The notes below the pieces were generated by a model that saw only the letters and a program-made list of their open reading frames with translations, had not been told where the DNA came from and searched no databases. Made by a program: the position numbers and the translations under genes. A stretch of 33,406 nucleotides of DNA from an uncultured Methylococcaceae bacterium (lineage in GTDB: Bacteria > Pseudomonadota > Gammaproteobacteria > Methylococcales > Methylomonadaceae), in contig CAJAQT010000097.1 in assembly GCA_903944165.1 (NCBI GenBank), forward strand, positions 1 to 33,406. Reading direction: 5' to 3'. Shown piece after piece: positions 16,989-26,116 of the stretch (positions are counted from its first letter, which is position 1; each line of letters starts with the position of its first letter).

Positions 16989-18314
16989 TTGAAACAAATG
17001 GTATTTAAAAAACGTCGGCAGGCATTAATGCAACAAATTGGTCAGGGTAATATTGCTCTTATTCAAAGTGCTGCACCGAGTGTACGTAATCGTGATGTCG
17101 ACTTTCCCTTTCGTCAAGACAGTGATTTTTATTATTTAACTGGCTTTAATGAACCCGATGCTCTGGCTGTTTTTATTCCTGGGCGTGAACAAGGTGAGTA
17201 TATTTTATTCTGTCGTGAATTTGATAAAACCAAAGCCTTATGGGAAGGTGCTCATGCTGGTTTAGCAGGTGCTACAAAACATTACAAAGCTGATGATGCG
17301 TTCCCCATTGAGGATTTGGACGATATTTTACCTAATATGTTAGAAGGTAAAAAAAAGGTTTTCTACCCTATGGGACGGGATAGTGATTTAGATCAACATT
17401 TACTAGAGTGGATCAATCATCTGCGCAGTCAATCACGCTTAGGTTTAACCGCGCCAAGCGAATTAGTCGCCTTAGATTTTATTATTCATGAAATGCGCCT
17501 GTTTAAAGACGACGAAGAGCTTATTTTAATGCGTCGTGCAGCTGAAGTTTCAGCGCAAGCTCATATTAAAGCCATGCAAGCTTGTCGAGCAGGCTTGTAT
17601 GAATATCAAATAGAAGCCGAATTAATTTATTCTTTTATGCAGCAGGGGTTACGACATGTAGCCTATCCCTCGATAGTTGCAGCGGGTAAAAATGCGTGTA
17701 CATTACATTACACAAAAAACACTGGACAATTAATCTCAGGGGATTTGTTACTTATTGATGCAGGCGCAGAATGTGATCATTATGCCGCTGACATTACCCG
17801 CACCTTTCCTATTTCAGGGACGTTTACAGAACCTCAAAAACGGCTCTATCAATTAGTTTTAGATGCACAAACTGCCGCTATTGCACAAATTAAGCCCGGT
17901 GCAAGCTGGAATCATGCACACGAAGCAGCAGTAGAAACATTAACTAAAGGCTTGGTTGAGCTAGGCTTATTAAAAGGCTCAGTAAAAAAACTAATCAAGG
18001 ATGAAAAATATAAAGCCTTTTATATGCACCGCACTGGCCATTGGCTAGGTATGGATGTTCATGATGTAGGTGAATATAAAATTAATCAACAATGGCGACT
18101 CTTAGAGCCTGGTATGGTGTTAACCGTTGAGCCAGGCTTGTACATTCCTGCTAATTGTAAAACCGTCGATAAACAGTGGCGTGGCATAGGTATTCGTATT
18201 GAAGACGATGTTTTAGTCACGGCAACGGGGCATGAGGTACTCACTCAGTTAGTACCAAAATCAATTGCTGATATTGAACAACTGATGCAGGAACGTCATG
18301 TCGCACAATTATGA
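16989..18314 (+). CDS. pepP: Xaa-Pro aminopeptidase P
   Basis: Cytosolic metallopeptidase that removes N-terminal residues preceding proline. It has a creatinase-like N-terminal domain (KKRRQALMQQIGQGNIALI, DSDFYYLTGFNEPDALAVFI) and an M24B pita-bread domain whose five metal ligands are visible: Asp in LLIDAGAECD, Asp in AADITRTFP, His in HRTGHWLGMDVHDVG, Glu in TVEPGLYIP and Glu in IGIRIEDDVLV. Length is about 441 residues. The start is uncertain: ATG 16998 has no ribosome binding site at the right distance, TTG 16974 overlaps the preceding stop, and TTG 16989 lies 9 bases after GAGG, so I prefer it. The 3' end overlaps ubiH by 17 bases, implying coupled translation. Confidence 0.93.
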   Translation: MKQMVFKKRRQALMQQIGQGNIALIQSAAPSVRNRDVDFPFRQDSDFYYLTGFNEPDALAVFIPGREQGEYILFCREFDKTKALWEGAHAGLAGATKHYKADDAFPIEDLDDILPNMLEGKKKVFYPMGRDSDLDQHLLEWINHLRSQSRLGLTAPSELVALDFIIHEMRLFKDDEELILMRRAAEVSAQAHIKAMQACRAGLYEYQIEAELIYSFMQQGLRHVAYPSIVAAGKNACTLHYTKNTGQLISGDLLLIDAGAECDHYAADITRTFPISGTFTEPQKRLYQLVLDAQTAAIAQIKPGASWNHAHEAAVETLTKGLVELGLLKGSVKKLIKDEKYKAFYMHRTGHWLGMDVHDVGEYKINQQWRLLEPGMVLTVEPGLYIPANCKTVDKQWRGIGIRIEDDVLVTATGHEVLTQLVPKSIADIEQLMQERHVAQL

Positions 18315-19485
18315 TTTACTCATTGTTGGCGGTGGCTTAACAGGAAATTGTTTAGCCTTAGCACTTCAACAAAGTGGCTTAACGATTGCAATTGTTGAAG
18401 CCAGTCATCGTGAGCAGGTGGTAAATTCACCTGCTGGCGAGCGTGCCTTAGCCTTAGCGGCAGGTACGGTCGAGGTGCTAAAAAACTTGGGTATTTGGGC
18501 TGGACTTGACGCAATAGCCACACCTATTGAACATATTCATGTGTCAGACCAAGGGCATTTTGGAAAAACGCGCTTATCTGCTAAAAAAGAAGGGGTTGCT
18601 GCGCTGGGTTATGTTATTACGGCACGTGCTTTAGAAACGCATTTACTGAATTTACTTGCTGATTCAAACGTTACTCACTATTGTCCCGCGCACATCACAG
18701 ACTTAGTGTCTCAGGCTAATGAGGTTAAAGCAACGCTTAAGCACGCTACTGAAACACTAAGTTTATCAGCAAAATTAGCCGTGGGGGCCGATGGTGGACA
18801 ATCTTCCGTTCGTGACTTATTGTCCATTGGGCAATCCAAAATTGATTACCAACAAACTGCATTAGTCACCACAGTTACGACTGAAATCAGTCATCAGTAC
18901 ACCGCATATGAACGTTTCACCGCATCAGGTCCACTAGCCTTATTGCCCATCGCTGTTAACCAATGTTCAGTGGTCTGGACACGCACTCACCAACAAGCGC
19001 AAACATTAATGCAAGGCAGTGAAGAAGAGTTTATCACGGCATTGCAGCACTGTTTTGGCTATCGTTTGGGGGTGTTACAGTTATCAGCGCCTATTCGTGC
19101 GTTTCCACTTTCATTAATTCGTGCTGACCAACTTACCGCTGGACGTACTGTTATTATTGGTAATGCGGCCCATCAATTGCACCCTGTTGCGGGTCAAGGC
19201 TTTAATTTAGGGTTGCGTGATGTTATGCAATTAGCTGATTATTTAACTGTTCTTGCTCAGCATGGTAAAGATATTGGCAAAGCTGATTACTTAACTGCGT
19301 ATGCGCATGCAAGACGGCAGGATCATAATAAGATTATTCACTTCACCGATAGCTTAGTTAAACTATTTTCGAGTGATAATTTACCTTTAAGTTTTGTCAG
19401 AAACTGTGGCTTAACGCTGTTAGATCATCAACCTTACATGAAAAGTCAGCTAGCACGTCATGCAATGGGCTGGGTCAATGACTAA
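18298..19485 (+). CDS. ubiH: FAD-dependent ubiquinone biosynthesis hydroxylase UbiH
   Basis: Flavin monooxygenase of the UbiH/UbiI/UbiF/Coq6 family, hydroxylating the aromatic ring during ubiquinone synthesis. Three FAD motifs are visible: the dinucleotide fold LLIVGGGLTGNCLALALQQSGL at the N-terminus, VGADGGQSSVRDLL in the middle, and IIGNAAHQLHPVAGQGFNLGLRDV near the C-terminus. The 395-residue length fits. UbiH is favoured by synteny with UPF0149-pepP; E. coli carries ubiI right after it, but here bamE follows and no second hydroxylase appears, so this enzyme could be broader in position specificity or the others could lie elsewhere. AGGA lies 6 bases before the ATG. Confidence 0.87.
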   Translation: MSHNYDLLIVGGGLTGNCLALALQQSGLTIAIVEASHREQVVNSPAGERALALAAGTVEVLKNLGIWAGLDAIATPIEHIHVSDQGHFGKTRLSAKKEGVAALGYVITARALETHLLNLLADSNVTHYCPAHITDLVSQANEVKATLKHATETLSLSAKLAVGADGGQSSVRDLLSIGQSKIDYQQTALVTTVTTEISHQYTAYERFTASGPLALLPIAVNQCSVVWTRTHQQAQTLMQGSEEEFITALQHCFGYRLGVLQLSAPIRAFPLSLIRADQLTAGRTVIIGNAAHQLHPVAGQGFNLGLRDVMQLADYLTVLAQHGKDIGKADYLTAYAHARRQDHNKIIHFTDSLVKLFSSDNLPLSFVRNCGLTLLDHQPYMKSQLARHAMGWVND

Positions 19486-19522
19486 ATTTCTTTCATTTTT
19501 TACTTTTACACTTTCTTGTACT

Positions 19523-20026
19523 ATGCGTAACTTTTTAAATTTAATAGCCTGTTCGTTGTTTTCAGGGCTTCTTACTGGATGTGCAACTATGCTAGATCAT
19601 CTGCCAGGCGTGTATGCCTTAGACATACAACAAGGCAATATTATTGAGCAAAGCATGATTGATCAATTACATCCTGGGATGAATACGCGGCAAGTGCTTT
19701 ATATTTTGGGTTCGCCCATGTTAATCGATCAATTCCATCCTAATCGCTGGGATTACATCTATTACAATAAAGTTAATCATGAAGATAAAGTTCAAAAACG
19801 GGTTACGTTATTTTTTGACAAGGATCAATTGGTGAAACTGGAAGGTGCTTATAAACCGACTGAGCATCCTATTGCAGTAACAAGTAACGAAACCACTGTC
19901 GATGTGCCAAAACGCGATCTCGATAAAACTTTGTATGAAAAATTAAGTGGTTTATTTGGTTACGCTCAAGACCGTGAACATAGTGAGCCAGCTAATCTCA
20001 AGCCTACAAGTCCAAGTGATAATTAG
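19523..20026 (+). CDS. bamE: Outer membrane protein assembly factor BamE (lipoprotein)
   Basis: Small lipoprotein of the BAM complex that inserts beta-barrel proteins. The start MRNFLNLIACSLFSGLLTGC is a lipoprotein signal with lipobox LLTGC (Cys20). The SmpA/OmlA domain follows: VYALDIQQGNIIEQSMIDQLHPGMNTRQVLYILGSPML, then WDYIYYNKV and KRVTLFFDKDQLVKLEG. A polar, probably disordered tail of about 45 residues ends the 167-residue protein, longer than E. coli BamE. The ORF track begins earlier inside ubiH; ATG 19478 is an alternative but would put 35 residues before the cysteine. Neither start has a clear ribosome binding site. It directly follows ubiH, possibly as the end of that operon. Confidence 0.9.
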   Translation: MRNFLNLIACSLFSGLLTGCATMLDHLPGVYALDIQQGNIIEQSMIDQLHPGMNTRQVLYILGSPMLIDQFHPNRWDYIYYNKVNHEDKVQKRVTLFFDKDQLVKLEGAYKPTEHPIAVTSNETTVDVPKRDLDKTLYEKLSGLFGYAQDREHSEPANLKPTSPSDN

Positions 20027-20059
20027 GTAAATTAAGTTTATATCACCATAGCATCACTA

Positions 20060-21661
20060 ATGAGTTTATTATCTTCTCTTGATCAATTAATATTTCATAA
20101 TCGTTTTGTCGACGCGTTTCCAGCCGATAAAATTACTGAAAATTATCCTCGCCAAGTTTTTAACGCGGCGTATTCTTTTGTTAAGCCCACTCCCGTCAGT
20201 CAACCGCAATGCGTTGCTTATGCTACAGATGTTGCACGATGTTTAGATTTATCAGCAGACTGTTATGAATCAGCTGCATTTACCCAAGTGTTTTCAGGTA
20301 ATCGTTTATTAGCAGGAATGCAACCACAGGCCAGTTGCTATGGTGGACATCAGTTTGGACATTGGGCAGGGCAATTAGGTGACGGTAGAGCCATTAATTT
20401 AGGCGAAGTAGTTAATCAACAAGGACAGTATTGGACCTTACAATTAAAAGGCGCGGGGCTAACGCCTTATTCTCGTCGTGCCGATGGCTTGGCAGTTTTA
20501 CGCTCCTCAATTCGTGAGTTTTTATGCAGTGAAGCAATGCATCATTTAGGTGTACCAACAACACGTGCATTAAGCGTGATGCTTACCGGCGAAACAGTCA
20601 TTAGAGATATGTTTTATAACGGCAATCCAAAAGCTGAATTAGGTGCCGTGGTCTGTCGAGTAGCCCCTTCTTTTACCCGTTTTGGGCATTTTCAATTATT
20701 TTCTGCGCGTCAAGAGTATCCGTTACTCGAGCAATTAGTAGAGTTCACGATCGCTACTGATTTTAAAGAGTATCAAGTCTTACCAAAAGAACAACGCTAC
20801 CTCGCGTGGTTTTCGGATGTCTGCCGCCGTACAGCACAAATGATAGTGCATTGGCAGCGTGTCGGTTTTGTCCATGGCGTAATGAATACGGACAATATGT
20901 CCATACTCGGCTTAACCATTGATTATGGTCCTTATGGGTGGTTAGATAATTTTGATTTTGATTGGACGCCTAACACCACTGATGCAGGCGAACGGCGTTA
21001 TCGCTTTGGCAATCAGCCAGCGATTGCGTTTTGGAATTTAGCGCAATTAGCCAATGCAATTGCACCGTTATTTCAGATCAAGACGCAGCCAAAATTGGTC
21101 GCTGTACTAACCAGCTTTAATGAACTATTTGCACACGAATGGCAAAAAATGATGGCATCTAAATTGGGCTTTAGTGCTTTTGATGTGTCGGAAGATCATG
21201 AGTTATGCAGTGAATTATTTGAGGTGTTACAACAAGCTGAAATCGATATGAGCTTGTTTTTTAGGCAATTGGCGGACGTGTCATTAGATAATGAAGGCTG
21301 TGATGATGACTTAACTCTGTTTAATGATGTTTTTTATCAGCCTGAACAGCTAACGACTGACATTCAGCAAAAGTTTATTGGGTGGTTAAAAAAATATCGC
21401 AATCGTTTGTTAAAAGAACATTACGTAGCCGATCGAAAACAGCGTATGCATGCCGTCAATCCAAAATATGTATTGCGTAATTATCTTGCTCAGCAAGCAA
21501 TTGATAAGGCTGAGCAAGGAGATTTTTCAATGGTTAAGGATTTATTAGCCTTAGTACAACGTCCTTATGATGAACAACCAGATAAAGCACAATATGCATT
21601 AAAACGTCCAGATTGGGCAAAACAACGTGCTGGTTGCTCTATGTTGTCTTGCAGTTCATAA
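20060..21661 (+). CDS. selO: Protein adenylyltransferase SelO (YdiU/UPF0061), cysteine form
   Basis: Pseudokinase-fold enzyme that transfers AMP from ATP to protein hydroxyl groups, linked to the oxidative stress response. Family signatures are dense: YGGHQFGHWAGQLGDGRAINLGE, LKGAGLTPYSRRADGLAVLRSSIREFLCSEAMHHLGVPTTRAL, FTRFGHFQLFSAR and FVHGVMNTDNMSILGLTIDYGPYGWLDNF, with the Asp and Asn needed for ATP and metal. In many homologues a selenocysteine lies near the C-terminus; here the end is GCSMLSCSS with cysteine, as in E. coli. At 533 residues it is longer than the E. coli protein. The gene is monocistronic, with its 3' end 16 bases from the convergent rho 3' end. Confidence 0.94.
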   Translation: MSLLSSLDQLIFHNRFVDAFPADKITENYPRQVFNAAYSFVKPTPVSQPQCVAYATDVARCLDLSADCYESAAFTQVFSGNRLLAGMQPQASCYGGHQFGHWAGQLGDGRAINLGEVVNQQGQYWTLQLKGAGLTPYSRRADGLAVLRSSIREFLCSEAMHHLGVPTTRALSVMLTGETVIRDMFYNGNPKAELGAVVCRVAPSFTRFGHFQLFSARQEYPLLEQLVEFTIATDFKEYQVLPKEQRYLAWFSDVCRRTAQMIVHWQRVGFVHGVMNTDNMSILGLTIDYGPYGWLDNFDFDWTPNTTDAGERRYRFGNQPAIAFWNLAQLANAIAPLFQIKTQPKLVAVLTSFNELFAHEWQKMMASKLGFSAFDVSEDHELCSELFEVLQQAEIDMSLFFRQLADVSLDNEGCDDDLTLFNDVFYQPEQLTTDIQQKFIGWLKKYRNRLLKEHYVADRKQRMHAVNPKYVLRNYLAQQAIDKAEQGDFSMVKDLLALVQRPYDEQPDKAQYALKRPDWAKQRAGCSMLSCSS

Positions 21662-21677
21662 GGATTTTGTGGAGCAG

Positions 21678-22934
21678 TTATCGTTTCATTGATTCAAAAA
21701 ATTCAGCATTGGTTTTAAAATCTTTAAGTTTACCAATAAGGAATTCAGACGCTGCGGTTTCATCCATTGGTTGCAATATTTTTCTTAGAATCCATGTTTT
21801 TTGCAAGGTATCGTTATCAACCAAATACTCTTCTCTGCGGGTACCAGAACGATTGATATTGATAGCAGGATAAATTCGTTTTTCGGCAATCTTACGATCT
21901 AAATGTAATTCCATATTGCCCGTGCCTTTAAACTCTTCGTAAATAACTTCATCCATTCTGGAGCCTGTATCGACAAGAGCCGTAGCAATAATTGTTAAGC
22001 TTCCACCTTCTTCAATATTACGTGCAGCACCAAAGAAACGCTTTGGTTTTTCAAGAGCATTAGCATCGACACCGCCTGTTAGAATTTTTCCAGAAGAGGG
22101 GACGACAGTATTGTAAGCGCGTGCTAAGCGGGTAATGGAGTCTAACAGAATAACTACATCGTGTTTATGTTCAACCAAGCGACGGGCTTTTTCAATAACC
22201 ATTTCTGCAACCTGGACATGGCGGGTGGCTGGCTCATCAAAGGTGCTAGAAATAACTTCGCCACGCACGCAGCGTTCCATTTCTGTCACTTCTTCAGGGC
22301 GTTCATCGATTAATAACACAATGAGGTAACATTCAGGATTTTGTTCTGCTATTGCTTGAGCTAGACTTTGTAAAATCATAGTTTTACCAGCCTTAGGAGG
22401 GGAAACGATTAAGCCGCGTTGACCTTTACCAATAGGAGCGATTAAATCAATAATGCGACCAGTTAAATCTTCGCTAGTGCCATTACCTTGTTCAAGTACA
22501 AAACGTTCTTTTGCAAAAAGTGGAGTGAGATTAGAAAAGTAGATTTTATTTTTGGTATTTTCAGGTGGTTCAAAGTTGATTTGTTCAACTTTTAACATCG
22601 CAAAATAGCGTTCGTTATCTTTAGGTGGTCTAATTTTACCGCTAATGGTGTCGCCAGTTTTAAGAGAGAACCGTCGAATTTGACTTGGCGAAACATAAAT
22701 ATCATCTGGACCAGCTAAGTAAGAACACCCAGGTGTTCGTAAAAAACCAAAACCATCTTGTAAAATTTCTAATACACCATCACCGTAAATATCATCGCCT
22801 GCTTTTGCTTGCTTTTTTAAGATGGCAAAAATTAAGTCTTGTTTTCGAGATCGAGCAACACTTTCAAGACCAAGAGATTCTGCAATATCAATAACGTCAC
22901 TAATTTGTTTTAGCTTTAACTCAGTAAGATTCAT
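21678..22934 (-). CDS. rho: Transcription termination factor Rho
   Basis: Hexameric RNA-dependent ATPase that ends transcription of untranslated RNA. The 418-residue protein has the N-terminal helical domain ([24 protein letters not shown]), the cold-shock-like RNA-binding domain with DGFGFLRTP (RNP1) and [13 protein letters not shown], the Walker A loop [11 protein letters not shown], the Walker [16 protein letters not shown], the Q loop/secondary RNA site around [26 protein letters not shown], and the [10 protein letters not shown]-loop region. It follows trxA on the same strand as in E. coli. A 199-base leader with stem-loops and a candidate promoter separates the two, fitting the known habit of rho to control its own synthesis by attenuation. 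Confidence 0.98.
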   Translation of the reverse strand: MNLTELKLKQISDVIDIAESLGLESVARSRKQDLIFAILKKQAKAGDDIYGDGVLEILQDGFGFLRTPGCSYLAGPDDIYVSPSQIRRFSLKTGDTISGKIRPPKDNERYFAMLKVEQINFEPPENTKNKIYFSNLTPLFAKERFVLEQGNGTSEDLTGRIIDLIAPIGKGQRGLIVSPPKAGKTMILQSLAQAIAEQNPECYLIVLLIDERPEEVTEMERCVRGEVISSTFDEPATRHVQVAEMVIEKARRLVEHKHDVVILLDSITRLARAYNTVVPSSGKILTGGVDANALEKPKRFFGAARNIEEGGSLTIIATALVDTGSRMDEVIYEEFKGTGNMELHLDRKIAEKRIYPAININRSGTRREEYLVDNDTLQKTWILRKILQPMDETAASEFLIGKLKDFKTNAEFFESMKR

Positions 22935-23012
22935 AAGGATAATTTGGAAAGTAATAGAACCGTAGGCACATTTACTTAAGTGGAAGGATGGATTTAATTA
23001 AGGGATAAAATT

Positions 23013-23083
23013 AAGCATGAGATGCTTGGGTGCGGAGACTTTAAACGCTTCAAAGTATAACGTATGCACCCAGACCCGTCCAA
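23013..23083 (-). promoter_or_regulatory. rho leader: candidate promoter and stem-loops
   Basis: On the minus strand, TTGGAC (23083-23078) and TATACT (23059-23054) form a sigma70-like promoter with 18-base spacing. TGGGTGC (23072-23066) can pair with GCACCCA (23033-23027), closing a loop with an inner CTTT/AAAG stem. Next to it AAGCAT/ATGCTT (23027-23013) is a 6-bp hairpin followed by AATTTTAT, like a weak terminator. An upstream CCCAGA (23117-23112) could instead pair with TCTGGG in the first arm. I infer an attenuator-like leader for rho in trxA read-through RNA; the structures have not been folded computationally. Confidence 0.4.
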
Positions 23084-23133
23084 TCTTTTATAATTAAGAA
23101 AATTGTATAGATCTGGGCATAATATTAACTTTA

Positions 23134-23460
23134 TTAGATATTGTTATCTATAAACTTTGCTAATTCAGCTTTTGATAAAGCACCTACTTTAGTTGCTTCA
23201 ACTTGCCCATCTTTAAATAACATTAAGGTTGGGATACCACGTACACCGTAATGTTGAGGAGTTTGTGGATTATTATCAATATTGAGTTTAACCACTGTAA
23301 GTTTGCCCGCATAATCTTGAGCGACGGCATCCAATATTGGAGCAATCATTTTACAAGGACCACACCATTCGGCCCAATAATCTACTAAAACTGGACCATT
23401 TGCTTGAATTACTTTTTCGTTAAATTCGCTATCGTTTACATGTAGGACTAGGTCGCTCAC
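23134..23460 (-). CDS. trxA: Thioredoxin 1
   Basis: Cytosolic disulfide reductase that supplies electrons to ribonucleotide reductase, PAPS reductase and others. The 108-residue protein carries the active site [10 protein letters not shown] with Cys33 and Cys36, the cis-proline loop [11 protein letters not shown], and the buried Asp in VLVDYWA, all at the standard spacing. Divergent from rhlB and upstream of rho, the same order as in E. coli (rhlB-trxA-rho). GAGAAT precedes the ATG. Confidence 0.97.
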   Translation of the reverse strand: MSDLVLHVNDSEFNEKVIQANGPVLVDYWAEWCGPCKMIAPILDAVAQDYAGKLTVVKLNIDNNPQTPQHYGVRGIPTLMLFKDGQVEATKVGALSKAELAKFIDNNI

Positions 23461-23605
23461 ATTTATTCTCCAACTATTAAAAATTTAAACTATATGAGGG
23501 TTAATATTCTGAGTCAATTTATTTTTATCTTAACCAAGTATCTTGATTAAATTTAAGAATGGATTTGCTTTTAAACCGTTTGCTTTTTACGTTATGCTAT
23601 ACAAC

Positions 23606-24865
23606 ATGAAAAATACTCATCTAACACAAACTCGTTTTAGCAATCTTGAGCTATCAGACATTATTCTGAATGGTTTAAAAGAGGCTGGCTTTGATCATTG
23701 CACGCCTATTCAAGATAAAGCCTTGCCACTTTCATTGCGAGGCAAGGATATTGCTGGTCAAGCACAAACAGGCACGGGTAAAACAGCCACTTTTTTATTA
23801 GCGACATTTCAGCATCTTCTCAATGATGAACGTGAAGAAATCACCAATCCAAGAGCCATTATTTTAGCCCCTACGCGTGAATTAGCCATTCAAATTCATA
23901 AAGATGCAGTGCTTTTAAGTAAGTATTTAACGTTGAAATTCGCGCTTATTTATGGCGGGACAGATTATCAAAAACAGTTAACTAAAATAAAATCAAACGT
24001 TGATATTATCATTGGCACACCAGGTCGGATTATTGATTTTTATCGACAAAATGCCTTTTCCTTGGCGAATGTGCAAGTGATGGTCATGGATGAAGCTGAT
24101 CGTATGTTTGATTTAGGTTTTATTAAAGATATTCGTTATTTATTAAAGCACATGCCGTTGGCTGAACAGCGTTTAAACATGCTATTTTCTGCCACCTTAT
24201 CTTATAAAGTCACTGAATTAGCCTATGAGCACATGAATAATCCAGTGCTGATTAAAATAGAAAGCGAAGAAGTGACGTCTAAAGCGATTGAGCAATTCGC
24301 TTACTGTCCAGCGAACGAGCAAAAACTGCCTTTACTTATAGGCTTGCTTAAACATCATTTACCATTACGTAGTATTGTTTTTGTAAACACTAAGCGCTGT
24401 GCAGAAATCTTAAAAGACACGCTAAGCGTCAATGGCTATAAAACTGCTGCGCTAAGTGGCGATGTACCCCAAGAAAAGCGTCAGCGGTTATTAACTGATT
24501 TTCAAGAAGATCGTATTAATTTACTGATTGCAACGGATGTTGCCGCGCGAGGTTTACACATTCCAGATGTGTCGCATGTTATTAATTATGATTTACCGCA
24601 AGACTCTGAAGATTATGTGCATCGTATAGGCAGAACTGCGCGGTTTGGTAGCAGTGGTGTGGCAATTAGTTTTATTTGTGAGCATTATGCGTATTCAATG
24701 CCTGATATCGAAGCGTACATAGGACAGAAAATCCCCGTTCATGCTATTTCACCAACGCTTTTGGTCGAGGTTATTAAACCTGCGAAGAAGTTCATACCCC
24801 AACAACAAAACAATCATAAAAAAAAGCCTTTGCCACGCCCCAGGCCTAACTCAGTACCCACTTAA
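23606..24865 (+). CDS. rhlB: ATP-dependent RNA helicase RhlB
   Basis: DEAD-box helicase of the RNA degradosome that unwinds RNA for RNase E and PNPase. Motifs in order: Q motif (GFDHCTPIQDKALPL), I (AQTGTGKT), Ia (APTRELAIQ), II (MDEADRMFDLGF), III (FSATL), IV (IVFVNTKRCAEIL), V (IATDVAARGLHIP) and VI (HRIGRTARFG). The basic, glutamine- and proline-rich tail (PQQQNNHKKKPLPRPRP) is typical of the RNase E-binding/RNA-binding end. RhlB is chosen over RhlE, SrmB or DeaD because of divergence from trxA-rho. The ORF track begins at a TTG; ATG 23606 (MKNTHLTQTRFSNLEL) aligns with the E. coli start MSKTHLTEQKFSDFAL. The last 4 bases overlap the yrfG 3' end. Confidence 0.93.
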   Translation: MKNTHLTQTRFSNLELSDIILNGLKEAGFDHCTPIQDKALPLSLRGKDIAGQAQTGTGKTATFLLATFQHLLNDEREEITNPRAIILAPTRELAIQIHKDAVLLSKYLTLKFALIYGGTDYQKQLTKIKSNVDIIIGTPGRIIDFYRQNAFSLANVQVMVMDEADRMFDLGFIKDIRYLLKHMPLAEQRLNMLFSATLSYKVTELAYEHMNNPVLIKIESEEVTSKAIEQFAYCPANEQKLPLLIGLLKHHLPLRSIVFVNTKRCAEILKDTLSVNGYKTAALSGDVPQEKRQRLLTDFQEDRINLLIATDVAARGLHIPDVSHVINYDLPQDSEDYVHRIGRTARFGSSGVAISFICEHYAYSMPDIEAYIGQKIPVHAISPTLLVEVIKPAKKFIPQQQNNHKKKPLPRPRPNSVPT

Positions 24866-25518
24866 AGTCCTTGCATTAATTCACGAAAATCCTCAATAGC
24901 GGGATATTTAGTAATGTTACGGACAGGCAACTTGCTGTCAGGTTTACTAACAGAAATCAACTCCTTGATACCAAATTGTTGCGCAGAATCCAATACAGAC
25001 AGGTTATCATCAATCAATACACTGGTTGTTTTATCAAAAGGATAGCGCAATTGAAATGCCCCCCAGAAATCAGGATGTTCTTTTGCAAAGCCTATGTCAT
25101 GAGAACTAATCATGGCATGAAAAAATACGTGCAAACACGTTTTATCCATTTTTAACGCCAAGCCTTTTGGATGCGCGTTGGTGACAAGCATAACTTGTTT
25201 TTCAGTGTGTTGCAGTCTTTCCAAAAACTCAATAACATGGGGCAAGGTGGTAATAAGTCCTGCTAATTCCGCTTTAAGACCATTGATATCAAGTTTTAAT
25301 TTGTCACTCCAAAAGTCTAAACAATACCATTCCAATTGACCTTCCATACGTTTAAAAAGTGGAATTAATTGATTTTTTGCCTCAGCTAAAGACAAGTTAT
25401 GTAATTCAGCGTATTTTAGCGGTACAAACTCCTTCCAAAAATGATTATCAAAGTTGAGATCCAGCAAGGTGCCGTCCATATCAAGTAAAACGGTGTCAAT
25501 GGTATTCCAGTTAATCAT
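24862..25518 (-). CDS. yrfG: HAD-family nucleotidase YrfG-like (GMP/IMP nucleotidase)
   Basis: Phosphatase of the haloacid dehalogenase superfamily; the E. coli relative prefers purine nucleoside monophosphates. The start TVLLDMDGTLLDLNFDNHFW is nearly the same as E. coli YrfG and holds the nucleophile and acid Asp pair (DMD). Motif II is VMLVTNAHPKGLALKMD, motif III is the Lys in GFAKEHPDFW, and motif IV is LIDDNLSVLDSAQQFG. Length 218 residues. It is divergent from nudE across 43 bases; both genes also lie together in E. coli near mrcA/igaA, which supports the call. A housekeeping clean-up role for nucleotides together with nudE is likely. Confidence 0.88.
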   Translation of the reverse strand: MINWNTIDTVLLDMDGTLLDLNFDNHFWKEFVPLKYAELHNLSLAEAKNQLIPLFKRMEGQLEWYCLDFWSDKLKLDINGLKAELAGLITTLPHVIEFLERLQHTEKQVMLVTNAHPKGLALKMDKTCLHVFFHAMISSHDIGFAKEHPDFWGAFQLRYPFDKTTSVLIDDNLSVLDSAQQFGIKELISVSKPDSKLPVRNITKYPAIEDFRELMQGL

Positions 25519-25561
25519 AGGGCTAAGTAAAAAATAATTATTATTATATCAGGGTAAGAAT

Positions 25562-26116
25562 ATGGTCAAGCACCCCATCATCCTTAATAAAACGACTGTT
25601 GCTAAAAGTCGATTGTTTTGTATCGAGGCATTACAGATACAATTTAGCAACGGTCAATTACGTCATTATGAACGCTTAGCTAAATGCGGTGCATCTTATG
25701 GCGCAGTATTGGTGATTCCTATGCTCGATAAGGATACCGTATTATTAATTAAAGAGTATTCAGCTGGTTTACATCGATATGAAGTAGGTTTGCCAAAAGG
25801 CAAAGTTGATGCAGGTGAAACTTTTTTAGAAGCAGCTAATCGCGAATTAAAAGAAGAAATAGGGTACGGTGCGGAACGGTTGCAGCATTTAACAAGCTTT
25901 TCGATGGCGCCTTCTTATCTTGAGCACACCACCGAAATTATTCTTGCTGAACAACTGTATGCAGAAAAATTAATGGGCGATGAACCCGAGGAGTTGGAAA
26001 TTATTCCTTGGCCCATAGCAAATATTAATGAATTAATTGCTACGGGTGGTTGCTCTGAAGCGCGTTCCATCGCGGCGTTATTTTTAGCAAAAGAGTTTAT
26101 GTTACAAACGAAATAA
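25562..26116 (+). CDS. nudE: Nudix hydrolase NudE (ADP-compounds hydrolase)
   Basis: Hydrolyses ADP-ribose, Ap3A, NADH and similar ADP-linked compounds. The Nudix box is perfect: GKVDAGETFLEAANRELKEE then IGY matches Gx5Ex7REUxEExGU. Other NudE-like features are LLIKEYSAGLHRYEVGLPKG before the box, SYLEHTTEIILAEQLY and EPEELEIIPWP after it. The 184-residue length fits. Its 3' end overlaps the convergent batD 3' end by 15 bases. The yrfG neighbour supports NudE over other Nudix families. Confidence 0.92.
   Translation: MVKHPIILNKTTVAKSRLFCIEALQIQFSNGQLRHYERLAKCGASYGAVLVIPMLDKDTVLLIKEYSAGLHRYEVGLPKGKVDAGETFLEAANRELKEEIGYGAERLQHLTSFSMAPSYLEHTTEIILAEQLYAEKLMGDEPEELEIIPWPIANINELIATGGCSEARSIAALFLAKEFMLQTK

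Noticed and set aside
21613-21873. 86-aa plus-strand ORF across the selO and rho ends
   Set aside because: Overlaps two well-supported genes in a different frame or strand and has no family match.
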